From Corylus avellana (taxonomy: Eukaryota; Streptophyta; Magnoliopsida; Fagales; Betulaceae): a stretch of 64,000 nucleotides of DNA. Under the pieces are notes generated by a model. That model did no database searches and was not told where the DNA came from. It worked only from the letters and a program-made list of their open reading frames with translations. Location: assembly GCF_901000735.1 (NCBI RefSeq), contig NC_081551.1, positions 21,852,545 to 21,916,544 on the forward strand, in the 5' to 3' direction. Positions within the stretch are counted from its first letter, which is position 1; the number at the start of each line of letters is the position of its first letter. Shown in pieces: positions 11,395 to 23,585 of this stretch. A program made the translations under genes and the position numbers.

Positions 11395-14283
11395 CTCTCT
11401 CTGTTGCTCCGAATGTTGTGGGGGAGGGTGAACTAGGATGTGGTCGGATGAGTTTTGATTGGAGAAGTAATAAATGGTTGGAATCTGGGCTCCAATAGAG
11501 AGAAAGTTACCAAATCAAATGGGACTCTGGTCACTCTTACGTATTTTGTGGTATTATACATTGGGTGACGTATGCGATGACGTGGAGTTCCTTCATGTCC
11601 TTCTCGAGGCTAGTTGTTGACTATTCAAGGCCTTTGTCGTGTTATATATATATATATACACATATAGATGCATTGTAATAATGTGATGGTATAGTCACCC
11701 AAAAATTTTGAATCGGCTATAGGGCAGTTTGATCACACCTTCATATCGGCTAATGGGTGGCTGAACCATTTTCTTTGGCTAAAGATCGGTTCGATGATAA
11801 GAAATGAGATAGTGTTAATTCGGTTTTATAATTGTATTTAGGTCTTACTAGTTAATTGAGTTATTTGTATTTAGATTTCTGTTTTATTTATCTTTTAAAG
11901 AATTAAGTTGTTATTTAGTAATTTAAGAATGGACTTGGTCCAAAGTCGATCAAATTAGGGTTATGCTAGAGTTTAGTAATTGAGTCTATTTTAAGTGAAC
12001 TATTGCACTTTAATGGAAACATACTTTAATTATGAACTAAAATTACTCTATCCTCTGTCTGTCTGTCTGTCTCTCTTTTCCTTTTTTTAATAGTGCTAAG
12101 GCTCTATCAAATTTTTGTTCTCTTTGAATTGTGTGACTCAATTTCTATTTTCTCCCCTTCATCTTCTTCTTCCAATTTTTGCTTGTATTACATCATTTGA
12201 TCACTCTTAAACTGGCATTGAAAGTATTCAAACTATCCTCATGGCTCCTTTAGCCAATAGAAGTAGTCAAACCACCTCCAAATTGGCCATTGGGGGTGTC
12301 CTGTGACCAAACGGGTGGTTCTCGCAAACCACCATTTTCTTTTCTTTTTCTTGATGGCACAAGATATTTTACAAGTTTATCAATTTCATACTTTTATCCA
12401 CTTATTGTGTAAAATTAAAATATATATATATATTTTTTTTTTTTGGGGTAAAAATTCATGTAAGACCAATAAAATACTACTCCAAACAGATGGCATGACT
12501 ACCCCTTTAAGGAGTTTTCGGACCGAGCACCTCTTAATACATTTGCTGAGTTGGTTGAACCATCCCAATACCTCATTTATAGGTGATTGAACCCACCTAA
12601 CCCCTAGGTGAAAAGGTGATCCAGCCACCACTTGGTGGCAGTGGAAAGAGCATTAATGGACGGATGTATTAAATTGATAAAGTAAAGTGTGAATATAATT
12701 AAAAAAAAAAAAAAAAAATCCAAACATGAGTACCAATTATAAATTTAAGCCTCATTTTAAACGACATTGTCAATTAATAATTTAAAAAAAAATTATTTTG
12801 ATTATATTTTAATTAGGCAAGGTGGTGGGAGAATAGACAAGCTTGTTTAGTCAAATGGAAACTTCTACGAATGGGCCATAGAGATACCTGTGGGCCTGTG
12901 GCAAATTGGCAACCTCCTCACTTGAAATGTCCAAGCGAGGAATCTGTAATTATTCCGTGGATCTCAAAAGATTTTTGTTTGTGCACTCAGAAATTGCTGC
13001 CGTCCATATAATATCCCCCATCTAGAAGACGCAGACCCATCTCCCATCACTCCTCGTCACTTCTTTGTCTCAATCTTCGTTAATTAATTTTGTTGTCACT
13101 GTTAGAGATACAAATTTTTAAGTTTTAATTTTTTTTTTTTTTTAAATGTGATAAGTAAAAATTATTATTAGTCTAGCATGCATATCAACCACAAATGACC
13201 AAGGCATATAATTGAAAGGTGGGACAAGATGATGACCACGATGGTGGCTTAATTATGAGAGTGATATTTTCTTGTCATTATTCTCACCCTCTATAGGATT
13301 TAAACGTGGGTCTATGAACGGAGTCAGCTTTGAATTTGGGGTGAACTCACGGCTAAAAAATTTTGAAAGAAAAATCAGTTGACAAAAAATACTTAATTTT
13401 TTTTTTCCTTGTAATTTGGGGGGACCAGGGCCATTGACAGTCCCCCTAAATCTGTCTTGGTGTGGAGAGTCCATATTTGACAACATCCTCACAACTCCAC
13501 AGCAAAATCAAAGGTAGAAATTTGAGATACCTTCAATTTAGGGTTTGGTGGTATTGAACCGAACAAAAAAGAAAAAACATACAAAATATAAATTTCTCTA
13601 TCAACACCCTTTTGTATTAAAAAAATGTTATACATATTTTTATTTTCCCGCTTTTTGACGTAATATTTAATAATAATTAATCTAAAATTTAATAGTAATA
13701 TGGTATAAATTTCAAAAGAAGAAAAGATAATGCGAGAGAGAAGGCAAAAGAATCGGGACCATTAGAATATTCAACATGGTCTATTCGTATTACATATAAT
13801 AATTTAATATATTGTTTTGGTCGTTTCTGGAGAATCTTTTATACATTTGTCTTGGTCCTTGGATGTGTTCGTTAGTGGACACCAGGCTGTTTTCGTCTTT
13901 GACTACTACGCGTCCCTAACATGAAAACAAAGAAGAAAGGGTCCATTTCTAACAGGGGCCCCAGTTTCGGCCCATATCACCCTGGCTCTTCACTATGCAA
14001 AGCCTTCGGGCTCATTTATACGACCCAAAAGAAAGGTAAAATACAAATACCATTAAAGTGAAAGAGAAATAGCGAAAGTAAGAGACAGAGAAAGAAAAAG
14101 AACGATAACAGCCCGGGAAGTGTCATAGGAATTGTAATACAGTAGTGATATTTATATAGAGATTAAGGTATGGTAAAAAAAACGCAGTTGGCCATATAAG
14201 GTATGGAGTCAATGAGACCGGCTCCGGTTGTTTCGACGTAAAATGTTTTCAGTAATAGTTTTAGCGGATTCATGTAATGAGGT
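11395..14283. other. Intergenic region upstream of the aleurain-like gene
   Basis: The first ~150 bases are the likely 5' leader and core promoter of the minus-strand protease gene; an ATTTATTA-like box sits about 70-80 bases before its ATG, which is weak evidence. Further right there are AT-rich runs, a (TA)n tract near 11643-11658, a ctgt repeat near 12055-12074 and a GC-richer block at 13900-14120. No open frame resembles a known protein. Confidence 0.35.
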
Positions 14284-14730
14284 TGTCCATTCCACATGTT
14301 TGGAGTCAACTTGTTTAGGCAAATGTTTGAGTAGTTCAACTAGATAGAACTTGAGTTGCCCGAACACTTGTCCATGCATTCCACATGTTTTGAGTCAACT
14401 TTTTTAGGCAGATGTTAGAGTAGTTCGATGAGATATAACTCGAGTTGTCCGAATGCCTGTCCATACATTCCACATGTTTGGAGTCAACTTACATTGTTTA
14501 GCCAGATGTCAGAGTAGTTCGAGCAAATAGAACTCGAGTTGCTCGAACGCATGTCCATTCCACATGTTTGGAGTCCACTTGTTTAGGCAAATGTCCAAGT
14601 AGTTTAAGCAAATAGAACTCGAGTTGCCTGAATGCCTATCCATTCTACATGTTTGGAGTCTACTTGTTTAGGCAAATGCCTGAGTAGTTCAAGCAAATAG
14701 AATTTGAATTGCCCGATCACCTGCTCATGC
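14284..14730. repeat. Tandem repeat, ~88-bp unit, five copies
   Basis: Five consecutive units share attccacatgtttggagtc, a cttgtttaggcaaatg core and a tagaactcgagttgcc tail. Unit anchors (attc[c/t]acatg) are at 14289, 14378, 14467, 14557 and 14642, so spacings are 89, 89, 90 and 85. Units differ by scattered substitutions and one small insertion (acttacattgtttag) in the third. They are direct, contiguous repeats without unique spacers, so this is a minisatellite and not a CRISPR array. Confidence 0.9.
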
Positions 14731-14820
14731 ATGTGGGATCTGAAATGGCCTCTCACGCACGTGTGTTTTTGGTAATGCTTGCTCATTAAGTAAATGTAAA
14801 TTACGTATCGTCGTATTGTA

Positions 14821-15065
14821 TAACGTAACAATGTTGATGTGAACGGTCGTGCCGCGTAGGACATGATGTCAATGTGAATTTTCTTCGAATAAGCATTTCC
14901 AAGTTTGCTAGAAGCACGAAGACTGCGACTTATATCCCAAACTACTTCTGTATTCTATCAGAGAAATTAATCACTTTCAATAGCTATCACGGGTAAGATT
15001 TGAATAATGGCAAAATAAGTTACCATGCATACCCATCTCATGTATTTCTCAACAAAAATCATGCC
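14821..15065 (+). repeat. Dispersed direct repeat, copy 1
   Basis: This block shares sequence with 15690-15901 in the same orientation. Common anchors are taacaatgtt, gatttccaagtttgctagaagcac with small differences, and tctcatgtatttctcaacaaaaatcatgcc. The two copies are separated by a hAT-like fragment and have diverged. It is non-coding. Confidence 0.6.
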
Positions 15066-15143
15066 TTCCTGATGATGCAGGTCGAACAAGACGGTTGTTC
15101 ATGCAATACAAGGAAAGACTATTGTAATTCGTAATAATGACGT

Positions 15144-15428
15144 CCAGGGACGGAGCCAGCCAAATTTTTTTTTTTTTCGGTTCTTTAGAATTTTTTTATT
15201 AAAAAAATCTTTTTTGGTTATTTTTTATGAACTAAAGACTACCGTAAGGGCCAAAAAAAGTGAACATTTGAAAGTAAAGGCCAAAAATAAAAAAAACTTA
15301 GTGGGTATAGGCCAATAAAATTAAAAATAGGGCCAATTTTTTTTTTAATTATTATTTTTACTTATAATATATATTTTTTCCTTATTTTGGGGAGGGATGC
15401 ATGGTCCATGAAAGCCTTGGTCCCAGCC
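15144..15428. mobile_element. Degraded hAT-like element
   Basis: The left end reads cagggacggagccagcc and the right end cccagccctccgtctg, which is roughly its inverted complement. This cagggacggagccag terminus is common in plant hAT-type non-autonomous elements. The interior is A/T homopolymer-rich without coding capacity. A convincing 8-bp target duplication was not seen. Confidence 0.45.
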
Positions 15429-15689
15429 CTCCGTCTGATGTTGGCAGGAAGGTTGGAAACGAGTTATAGAGAAGGTTTCGAGCTATGAAAGACATACTTG
15501 TTTTTAGGAACGATAACCCATTTTACGGAAGGTTTTCTAGAGATGGTGTTTGGTGGATGTTGCTGAGTATTTGCCACGTAGCTGTCCAATAACCATTGTC
15601 TTTGAAGAAATTAACCATTTCAACTCTTTGTTTAAGTTGGGCCTTTAGCTAATTAGGCCCTAAACTAATTATTCCCACGTCAGTATAGC

Positions 15690-15901
15690 CTAACAATGTT
15701 TATGTAAACCGGCGTCAGCCATGATGTGAATTTGAATTTTTCCTCTAATTAGGATTTCCAAGTTTGCTAGAAGCACAAAGATTGGGACTCATATGGGAAA
15801 GTTGAATTCCATTGGGAAATTTTGTCCCCCCTTCCTCCACTATCCACTTTTCAGTTACCTTAACCAATCTCATGTATTTGTCAATAAAAATCATGCCTTA
15901 C
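15690..15901 (+). repeat. Dispersed direct repeat, copy 2
   Basis: Diverged partner of 14821-15065, with shared phrases ttccaagtttgctagaagcac, tctcatgtatttgtcaa and aaaaatcatgcc. It is non-coding and its origin is unknown. Confidence 0.6.
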
Positions 15902-18900
15902 TTTTTTTTTTTTTTTTAAAAAAAAAAACGTTCAAAAACGAATTTAACCTTTTAGCATTTTTTTTTTTAACAAAAAGTGAAAAAACTTTATAAAAGTGTG
16001 GTAAAATATATGATTAAAAATATTACAGTTTGCACGATTTACGATGTTCACATGATTCATAATCCAAGTGGACCGAAAAAATTGTGTTAATTAATTATTA
16101 ATTAAGCAGCCTCCTTTGTAAAAGTCAGCCAAAGGATCTCAGTGGACAACAACTAAGGGTTCTGACCATTCTTATTTATTTACACGATGACACGGTGCAC
16201 GGCGCTGACACGCTTTTTACTGATCTTCACGAGTTTTTCTGACCCAATCAAGCGTGCGCTACGTCACCAAAATAGGCACCACTAGAAGATTGACCGGACT
16301 CACGAGTTTTTACCGATCTTCACGAGTTTCTCATTCCTAAAACACGCTCATACCAATCACAATCTTCTGCAAGCCTACGTACTAATACGTTTTCAGAGGC
16401 CTAACAATAGTCGACTCTGTTTGTTTGTTTGTTAAGGTGTTTTTAAGGATGTTTTGTTTTTAAGTCGTTTAATTTGTTAATGTTTTGTTTTAACGAGCAG
16501 GGCGGTAGGCATGTTGGAAAGAATAATACTATATTTTACACCAATTTATTTTCATTTCCGGAAATAAAAATATCTCGGACTTTGATGACGGAGCTAAATT
16601 CAACAAGCATCGTTTTTATATTATATATATAAGGAAAATGTCTAGGGTACGATAATTTTCATACAAACTAATGTAATAGTTTATAATCAGAAAAAAATAA
16701 TTAAGAGTGTATGGTTGCACTTGCACATCGTTTTATAGTAAAAATTGTAATATACCTTAACAATAATATTGTTTTATGATAATTTGTAGTTGGTTGATTT
16801 TCCATTAATAATTTTAGCAGTCAAACCCATCGCATAGACTGTCTGTGACTCAGTGACTGTGTCTAATAAGTCTTTTCTATGATGAATTGAACAAGCAAGA
16901 TGTAGTAGGGAATGAGTTAAAGGTATGAACATGCAATGAAATCGTGTACATGTCTTCGATTTCAGCCTAATTTATTTTTTAATGATATGAGACTTTTCTG
17001 CCTCAAACTTTGGTACAAGAGCAGAAGCAACCTTTATTTATTTTCTTAAAAAAATAGTACTGCATATTATACTCTTAACTATTCATATATATATATATTT
17101 TCATTTATTTATTACTTCATTCAATAATAATTTTCACATTCACGTTAAAAAGTAAACACTTAAGAATATATTTAATATTTTTCTTTAAAAAAAATTTGGT
17201 CTTAGTATTGGCTTCCAGAAATCAATTAAGCTGTAAACTGATAGCAGCCAGCTTCGACAAGAGGCTTTTGGAGGAAAGGTTAAGTCTTTTTTTTTTTTTT
17301 TTTGTGAGAGAGGAAAGGTTAAGTCAATGTAAACATATGAAACTTTCTAGAAATTTGATCCTTGGCTGTTTGGTAAGATTCCAAAGATAAGGTGAGGTAG
17401 TTGTAGTTGGATCGATTAGTTCATCCAAATATCTTGACCTTTTACAAACAGATAATACTAAGAATTAAATAAGATATGATATATAACATTGATCAAAGAA
17501 TATATAAAATGATGGATAATTATGTAATTAACGCACCCACCCACCCACAATAATAATTAAATTCGGGTCGCAACTAATTAATTATTACAAGTTTACAACA
17601 CTAATCTGACCAGGACAAAAGTTTATTTATTTTCTTTAAAAAGGGTAAAAAAGCTAACAAGACTCCCACAATTTGGCTGTCTTATGCTGTAGTTTTCAAA
17701 GATCATTGCTTTGCTTGTCTAGTCATTAATTTCCCATGAATGGTAAAAATCATTGCTGTCTAGTTATAAATGAGAAAAAGTGGGATTAAAAAAGTATATT
17801 ACCTGTCTTAAATCATTAATTATTTAAATTTATTATAAGGCTATCTCGGAGAGAGATAGAGAGAGAGAGGGATGCACGAATGAATGGTGGAGTGTATGAG
17901 ATGATCATCATAGTCTAAAACCTACGAAACCATTTAATATTTCCTAATATTTAGTGAAATAACCCACCTGTCCATTTTTCTATTTTTCTTCATTCTTAGT
18001 AACTTTCGCTTCACGAGGCGTAGTTCCTAACCGATTGAACTACCTCTTGGGAACTATTTTCATTCGTTTATTATTGGTTGGGTTGGCAAATTTCCCAAAT
18101 AAAAAAATGGAGCCTATTCTTTTCTTTTTTTAATTAAAAATATATTATAATTAAAGTTTCATGCAATGGATTAGTGGTATATGAGTATCTAAATTTTCCG
18201 TGTGGGGATCAAAACTTTAAATGAGTTGTCTATGAGGCCAAAAGTTAGCTTTAAGAGCCACTTCTATTAAGAATGGTTTTGACACTGTAATTTAAAAATG
18301 TTATTTTAAATTAAATAACATAAAAATATGTAGTTTGGGAGTGCAATTATTTTTTAAAAAACGTAGAAAAATTTGGAATTATCCTTCTATATATGGTTCA
18401 CTAAAAAAGAAGGCTTTGGATGCTCTAAGTAATTATTTGCTTTTCACCTTGAGCTCCAAGAGAAGGACCAAGGGAAAGGAAAGATAATAGTCTCATGACT
18501 TCCACGTTGACGCGGTCGCAATTTTCTGTTCGGAAATGACACTTATGCCCATTGACTTTCTTAATATGGCGACACGAGTAATGGTCCCACTTACCTACTA
18601 CCCCTCTGACAAAATTGCTCGGACATCTTCATGGATCATTCCATCGAGTGTCTCGAAGTTGACGACCGACGAGCCTTTCACACAACAACAACGTGGAAAG
18701 CCAGTTTCTGTTTGTCCAATTCATTTTAATTAATTTTTGTCTAAATTCTGCTGACATCAACAATTAATAATAAACAACACCATAATTATCCACACCTCAA
18801 CCCCTAATCTTCATTTGGCTTGTTCCTTGCAATGCAACCCATTTTATTTTATAAATACATAGAAGGTAAAAATTTTCCCTAGGAATTTTCTCGAAATTAT

Positions 18901-20590
18901 ATTATAAAATTAACATTTGTTCATAATGTATATGGTTCTCCAACCAACCCGATACTCGATTCATCAATCAAGCGATCCGATAATCTCTTCATTTGACATG
19001 TCTGTAACTATTTTTATAATTTTTAGCATGTGTCAATTGTATGACAGAAGTCGTGAGATGTATTGTACTATGTGGCATTTTAGACTGATGTCAGTCTAAT
19101 GGGCTAGATTCGAAGAATTTGTCATTTCCAAAATTTCATTGATTTTAATTTATTTCTTTTGCTGAGAACAGAATAATTGAACAACAAAACAAGATAATTA
19201 TTGAAATGATGGGAGGATACTATTTATCAATTAGTTTAATTAATTTTTGTTTTAAATTATGCTTAGATCACCTTAACCAACAATCTTACTTGTGTTACCA
19301 AAATTTATTCTATTATTCTTTGCTAATTAAGAACAAGATCATTAGAGATTATCTGGGATGACACCTCAACCACCAAGCGGGGGCCCCTCTTGTTGTATTA
19401 TCTGAGGTCAACTGCTGGAAGAATCATGGCCACCAGATCTGCCGAATAGGACAAGTCCACAGACCAGACGGATGTGATCAGTCTGTGTTTTATTATTAAT
19501 CATCCGTCAAGGGCTGTTATTTGTTAAGTAATTCGGCAGATTACAGATTGATATAATATAAGGTTTCTAGAAGGTAAACGATTGATGGAAGCAGACCAAC
19601 TTTTTTTTTTAATTTCTCTTATAATGTCTAAAGAACACTTTCCCCCTGTTGACGAGATTGCCCTCTTATGACTAGTTCACTAGAAAACCCTCATGCCGCC
19701 ATGTCTGAAATAGCAGCTGGATTTCTTGAAGACTAGTGGTCAGAATACGCGTAGAGTGTATTTGATAATGGTTTTGAAATATTGTGATATAAACGTAAAA
19801 AGTGTATTTTGGTAGGATTAAAGTATATTAATAATTTTGGGAAATATATTTTTTGTTTTAAAAATACTTTCAAAACCGTCACGAAACAAATCCGACAACT
19901 ACCAGAACTTAATTATATTTGGTGTTAGGCCCGCCTAACGGATCAATAGCTGGTTCATTAACCAGTCGACTCGAGTACAATCGCGTTATGCCATATCGAA
20001 TCTCCAGTTTTGGCATGTTAGTAACAATCCAGTGATCTTTTAGGGACTATAAACATGGTTTATTTGCAGAAAAAAAGTTGCTCAATAATTAAACTAAGCA
20101 AAACTAAACAAATAAGTCAATTTAGGGCGTGGGAAAATACCACAGTTTGCGGCCAGGCATAGTCGCTTTAACATCACTGGAAAAGGAGATGTAATTATGA
20201 ATACATATGCTTTGATGCAAAAAAGTTCCAAAGACAAAAAACCAAAATTAAGTTGATTTTCTTCCAAGCAATTAATGCAAAATGTCAAAGGAGGGTAGCC
20301 TTGTCATTTCATCTTCAACCAACTATGTAGACTTGGGGATCATCGACCGGCCATATTATTGCCTAAGATCCTGGTTTATAAATAAACGATGTGGGAGAAT
20401 TCACATGTCGTATAAAAGAGAAACAGAGAAAAATCAACAGGTGCAGAAACCTTCTCTGCTACATCGGTCGTGGTAGAGAGAGCAGGTTGGTGATATTTTT
20501 GAATATTAGCCCTTAGCAATTAGCATCTTCCCCTTTAAAAGACTACCAAACCACAGACCATTTCACCAATAAACATCGATCTCTCTTCCC
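15902..20590. other. Gene-free AT-rich intergenic region
   Basis: No gene is supported. The longest open frames are short, lack family resemblance and often run through poly-T tracts. Small landmarks are repeated cacgagttttt(a)ccgatcttcacgagttt phrases at 16225-16330, ccaccca repeats near 17536-17547 and gagaga runs near 17850-17870. The last few hundred bases probably contain the promoter of the kinase gene. Confidence 0.35.
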
Positions 20591-20595
20591 CCACC

Positions 20596-20608
20596 TAATA
20601 TATACTCC
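20596..20608 (+). promoter_or_regulatory. Candidate TATA box of the RIPK-like gene
   Basis: The sequence taatatatactcc lies about 65-75 bases before the ATG at 20671. That spacing leaves room for a short 5' leader of roughly 40 bases. No other TATA-like site lies as close. This is position-based inference only. Confidence 0.4.
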
Positions 20609-20670
20609 AAACTTCTCAACCATTTTTCTTCACACAAGTTTGAAGAGCATTTTTGTTGCAGCAAGCAAGA

Positions 20671-22548
20671 ATGATTGTCAAGAAAATCAAATGGAGCTCA
20701 ATATTACCAAGCTGTTACAAGCCTGTTCACCCGTCCAAAACCAAGAAAGTGTGCGCCAAACAAACTTCATTTCAGAGGATTTCAATATCTGATCTGAGTT
20801 ACCCGAGCTCGACTCTTTCAGAAGACCTTTCCTTATCTCTGGCAGGATCAAATCTGCATGTTTTTACCCTTGCGGAGCTCAAGGTCATCACGCAGAGCTT
20901 CTCCTCGTCTAACTTTCTTGGTGAAGGTGGGTTCGGACCCGTTCACAAGGGGTTCATTGATGACAAGCTTAGGCCTGGTCTAAAGGCTCAGCCGGTTGCT
21001 GTCAAGCTTTTGGATTTGGATGGCTCGCAGGGCCATAGGGAGTGGTTGGTGAGTGCTTTTTTCACAACTTTATTAATCCCATTATGATAATTTTTTTCCA
21101 TCATGAATGCAGATGATTGTTGCTTGTAATCTGATCAATTTTAATTACATTTTCTCCTACAGACAGAAGTTATCTTTCTTGGGCAATTGAGGCATCCACA
21201 CCTTGTGAAGCTGATAGGGTATTGCTGTGAAGAAGAACATAGGCTTCTAGTTTATGAGTACATGCCAAGAGGCAGCTTAGAGAATCAGCTATTCAGAAGT
21301 ATGCTCTCTCAAAATTATCAAGTTTTGTTTTTTTTTAAAAAAAAAAAACTTTCAATTACCCTTTTCTGCATAGAAATTGAGAACTAATGGGTATCTTCTG
21401 GATTTGCAGGATATACAGTATCCCTCCCATGGTCATCAAGAATGAAAATTGCTCTTGGAGCAGCCAAGGGTCTTGCTTTCCTTCATGATGCAGAAAAACC
21501 AGTTATCTATCGAGATTTTAAGGCATCAAACATCTTGTTAGACTCGGTAAGTATTTCTATATTTCTTTCCATTATATAGCTCCATCAACGGTTGGATTAT
21601 TAAATACTTTCCTGTTACTAAACTCTTATTTGATCGTATTCTTTCCAGGATTACACTCCCAAACTCTCAGATTTTGGGCTCGCAAAAGATGGCCCGGAAG
21701 GAGATGATACACACGTTTCCACACGTGTCATGGGCACCCAAGGCTATGCTGCTCCCGAATACATCATGACTGGTAATTTAATAATACAATTGTGCCAATT
21801 TTGACTTCTTCCAATTACACATTTTATCCATTCATAGAATAAGTCTAAAGGGAAAAAGGAAAGAAATTTCCTCATAATCTTTTAAACCCATTTAAAATTC
21901 TGCCAAATGTCTATAAATATATATGCGTTGAAAATTAACATATTGTTGAATATTTTTTCAGGTCACTTGACAGCGATGAGCGATGTGTATAGCTTTGGAG
22001 TGGTACTATTGGAGATTCTGACAGGGAGAAGGTCGGTGGACAAGAGCCGTCCAAGCAGAGAGCAGAATCTGGTAGAGTGGGCAAGACCAATGTTGAATGA
22101 GCCCCGGAAACTTAGCCGGATCCTGGACCCGAGAATGGAAGGCCAATACTCTGAAGTAGGGGCTCGGAAGGCGGCTGCACTGGCATATCAATGCCTGAGC
22201 CACCGGCCGAAGCAGAGACCAACAATGAGCACGGTTGTCAAGACTTTGGAGCCGCTCAAGGACTTTGACGACATTCCCATTGGCCCATTTGTGTACACGG
22301 TTCCAGCTGAAAAAGATTTGAACAAGGAAGATGCCAAAGACGGACAAGGACAAAAGGAACAGAGAAAAGATTCCCAAAGGAAAGAGAATGGCGGTCACCA
22401 CCACCACCACCACCACCATCATGGACATCAAAGGCATCAACCCAGAACGCCAAAGTCACCCAACTCTTTCTCCGACACTGCTCTACGCCAAAACTGTAGA
22501 AATGGGATGCAATCTCCGTTGAGCCAGATGGGCAGGGCAACTGCATAG
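20671..22548 (+). CDS. RIPK-like receptor-like cytoplasmic kinase (RLCK-VII), 5 exons
   Basis: Cytoplasmic Ser/Thr kinase of RLCK subfamily VII. Exons: 20671-21048, 21163-21298, 21410-21546, 21649-21772, 21962-22548, giving 453 residues. Glycine loop GEGGFG 84-89, ATP-binding Lys112 (VAVK), catalytic YRDFKASN with Asp207, DFG at 225-227 and [10 protein letters not shown] in the activation segment are all intact. Residues 54-126 match the very conserved stretch of Arabidopsis RIPK (At2g05940, RPM1-induced protein kinase) as I remember it, including [23 protein letters not shown]. In Arabidopsis RIPK phosphorylates RIN4 and the NADPH oxidase RBOHD in immunity. The N-terminus (MIVKKIKW) has no Gly2, so no myristoylation site. 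The tail carries nine consecutive His (404-412). The first ATG after a TATA-like box was chosen as start. Confidence 0.93.
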
Positions 22549-23004
22549 AATAATATATAGTACTACTTATATATATATATATATATATCCATATCTATAT
22601 ATGTATATCATACTGTAAATAGAGAGATTCGTTAAAAGGTTGTCTTGATTTGCATACTTTGGACATTAATTCTAGGCTGAAGCCTGAAGTGTAAGGATTT
22701 GTTTAGAGGAGAAGATGTTATCTTGAATCAACATTTTTCTTTTTCTTTATTTATTTTTTTGAAGAAAACAAGAATATAATATTCTTTTGTTTTGGATTGT
22801 ATGTGACCAAGTATTATACTTATTCAAAGAAGAAGTAGAAGGCCATTCAAAACTAGCCAATCACCCACTTGAATACTTCATTATTGTCAAACACAGCTAA
22901 GCAGTTCGAATATTTGAAACGCGGATGCCCTTCAACCCATTTACTTTTTCATGCTTAAGCAGCCGCGCTTATGGAACTATATATTATACCAAAAGATTCT
23001 TTAA
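22549..23004. other. 3' flank of the kinase gene
   Basis: A (TA)n tract lies at about 22568-22588. The region up to ~22800 probably holds the 3' UTR. No second gene is seen. Confidence 0.4.
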
Positions 23005-23585
23005 TTCGGAAGCACATCAAATCCCGCCGTTTCATACATAAGATTTTGTTTTATTGCATCTAACAATGTACAATATTGTATCTCATTTCCAAAAATTTTA
23101 ACATATTTACCATGTAATAACATATACATCATTGGATCAATGACGCGACAATTCATTGTTTCGGAAGTACATTAGATCTTCTCAATTGAATTACGTTTCC
23201 CATATAACATTTTGTTTTATTGCATCTAACGATATATATTAATGTATATGTCATTTAAATTTTTTAAATAATTTGACAACATATTCATCACGTGGTAGAA
23301 TATATATGCATTATTAGATCAATGACATGATAATTCATTGATTCGAAAGTACATCAAACACTCACAATAACTAGGATTCTATTTCATATATACATAAAAT
23401 TTATTTTATTGCATCTAACGATATCCATTGTACCACATCATTTAAAATTTTTAAATGACATGACAACACATTCACCACGCGGCAACATATACGCCAATAA
23501 ATCAATGACATGGCAATTCATTGTTTCAGAAGTACATCAGATCCTCACAATATATAGGATCCAATTTCATAGTTAATATTTTGTT
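23005..23585. repeat. Tandem repeat, ~183-bp unit, about three copies
   Basis: Units are recognised by gaagtacatcagatcctcaca, ttttgttttattgcatctaacgat and atcaatgacatggcaattcattg. The gaag-type anchor recurs near 23008, 23163, 23345 and 23528, so spacings are 155, 182 and 183; the first unit is shorter. Divergence between units is considerable. The unit length is in the range of plant satellite monomers, but only about three copies are present. Confidence 0.8.

Noticed and set aside
14284..14730. Regularly spaced repeats that might suggest a CRISPR array
   Set aside because: Units are ~88 bp, contiguous and diverged throughout, with no unique spacers, in a plant nuclear genome.
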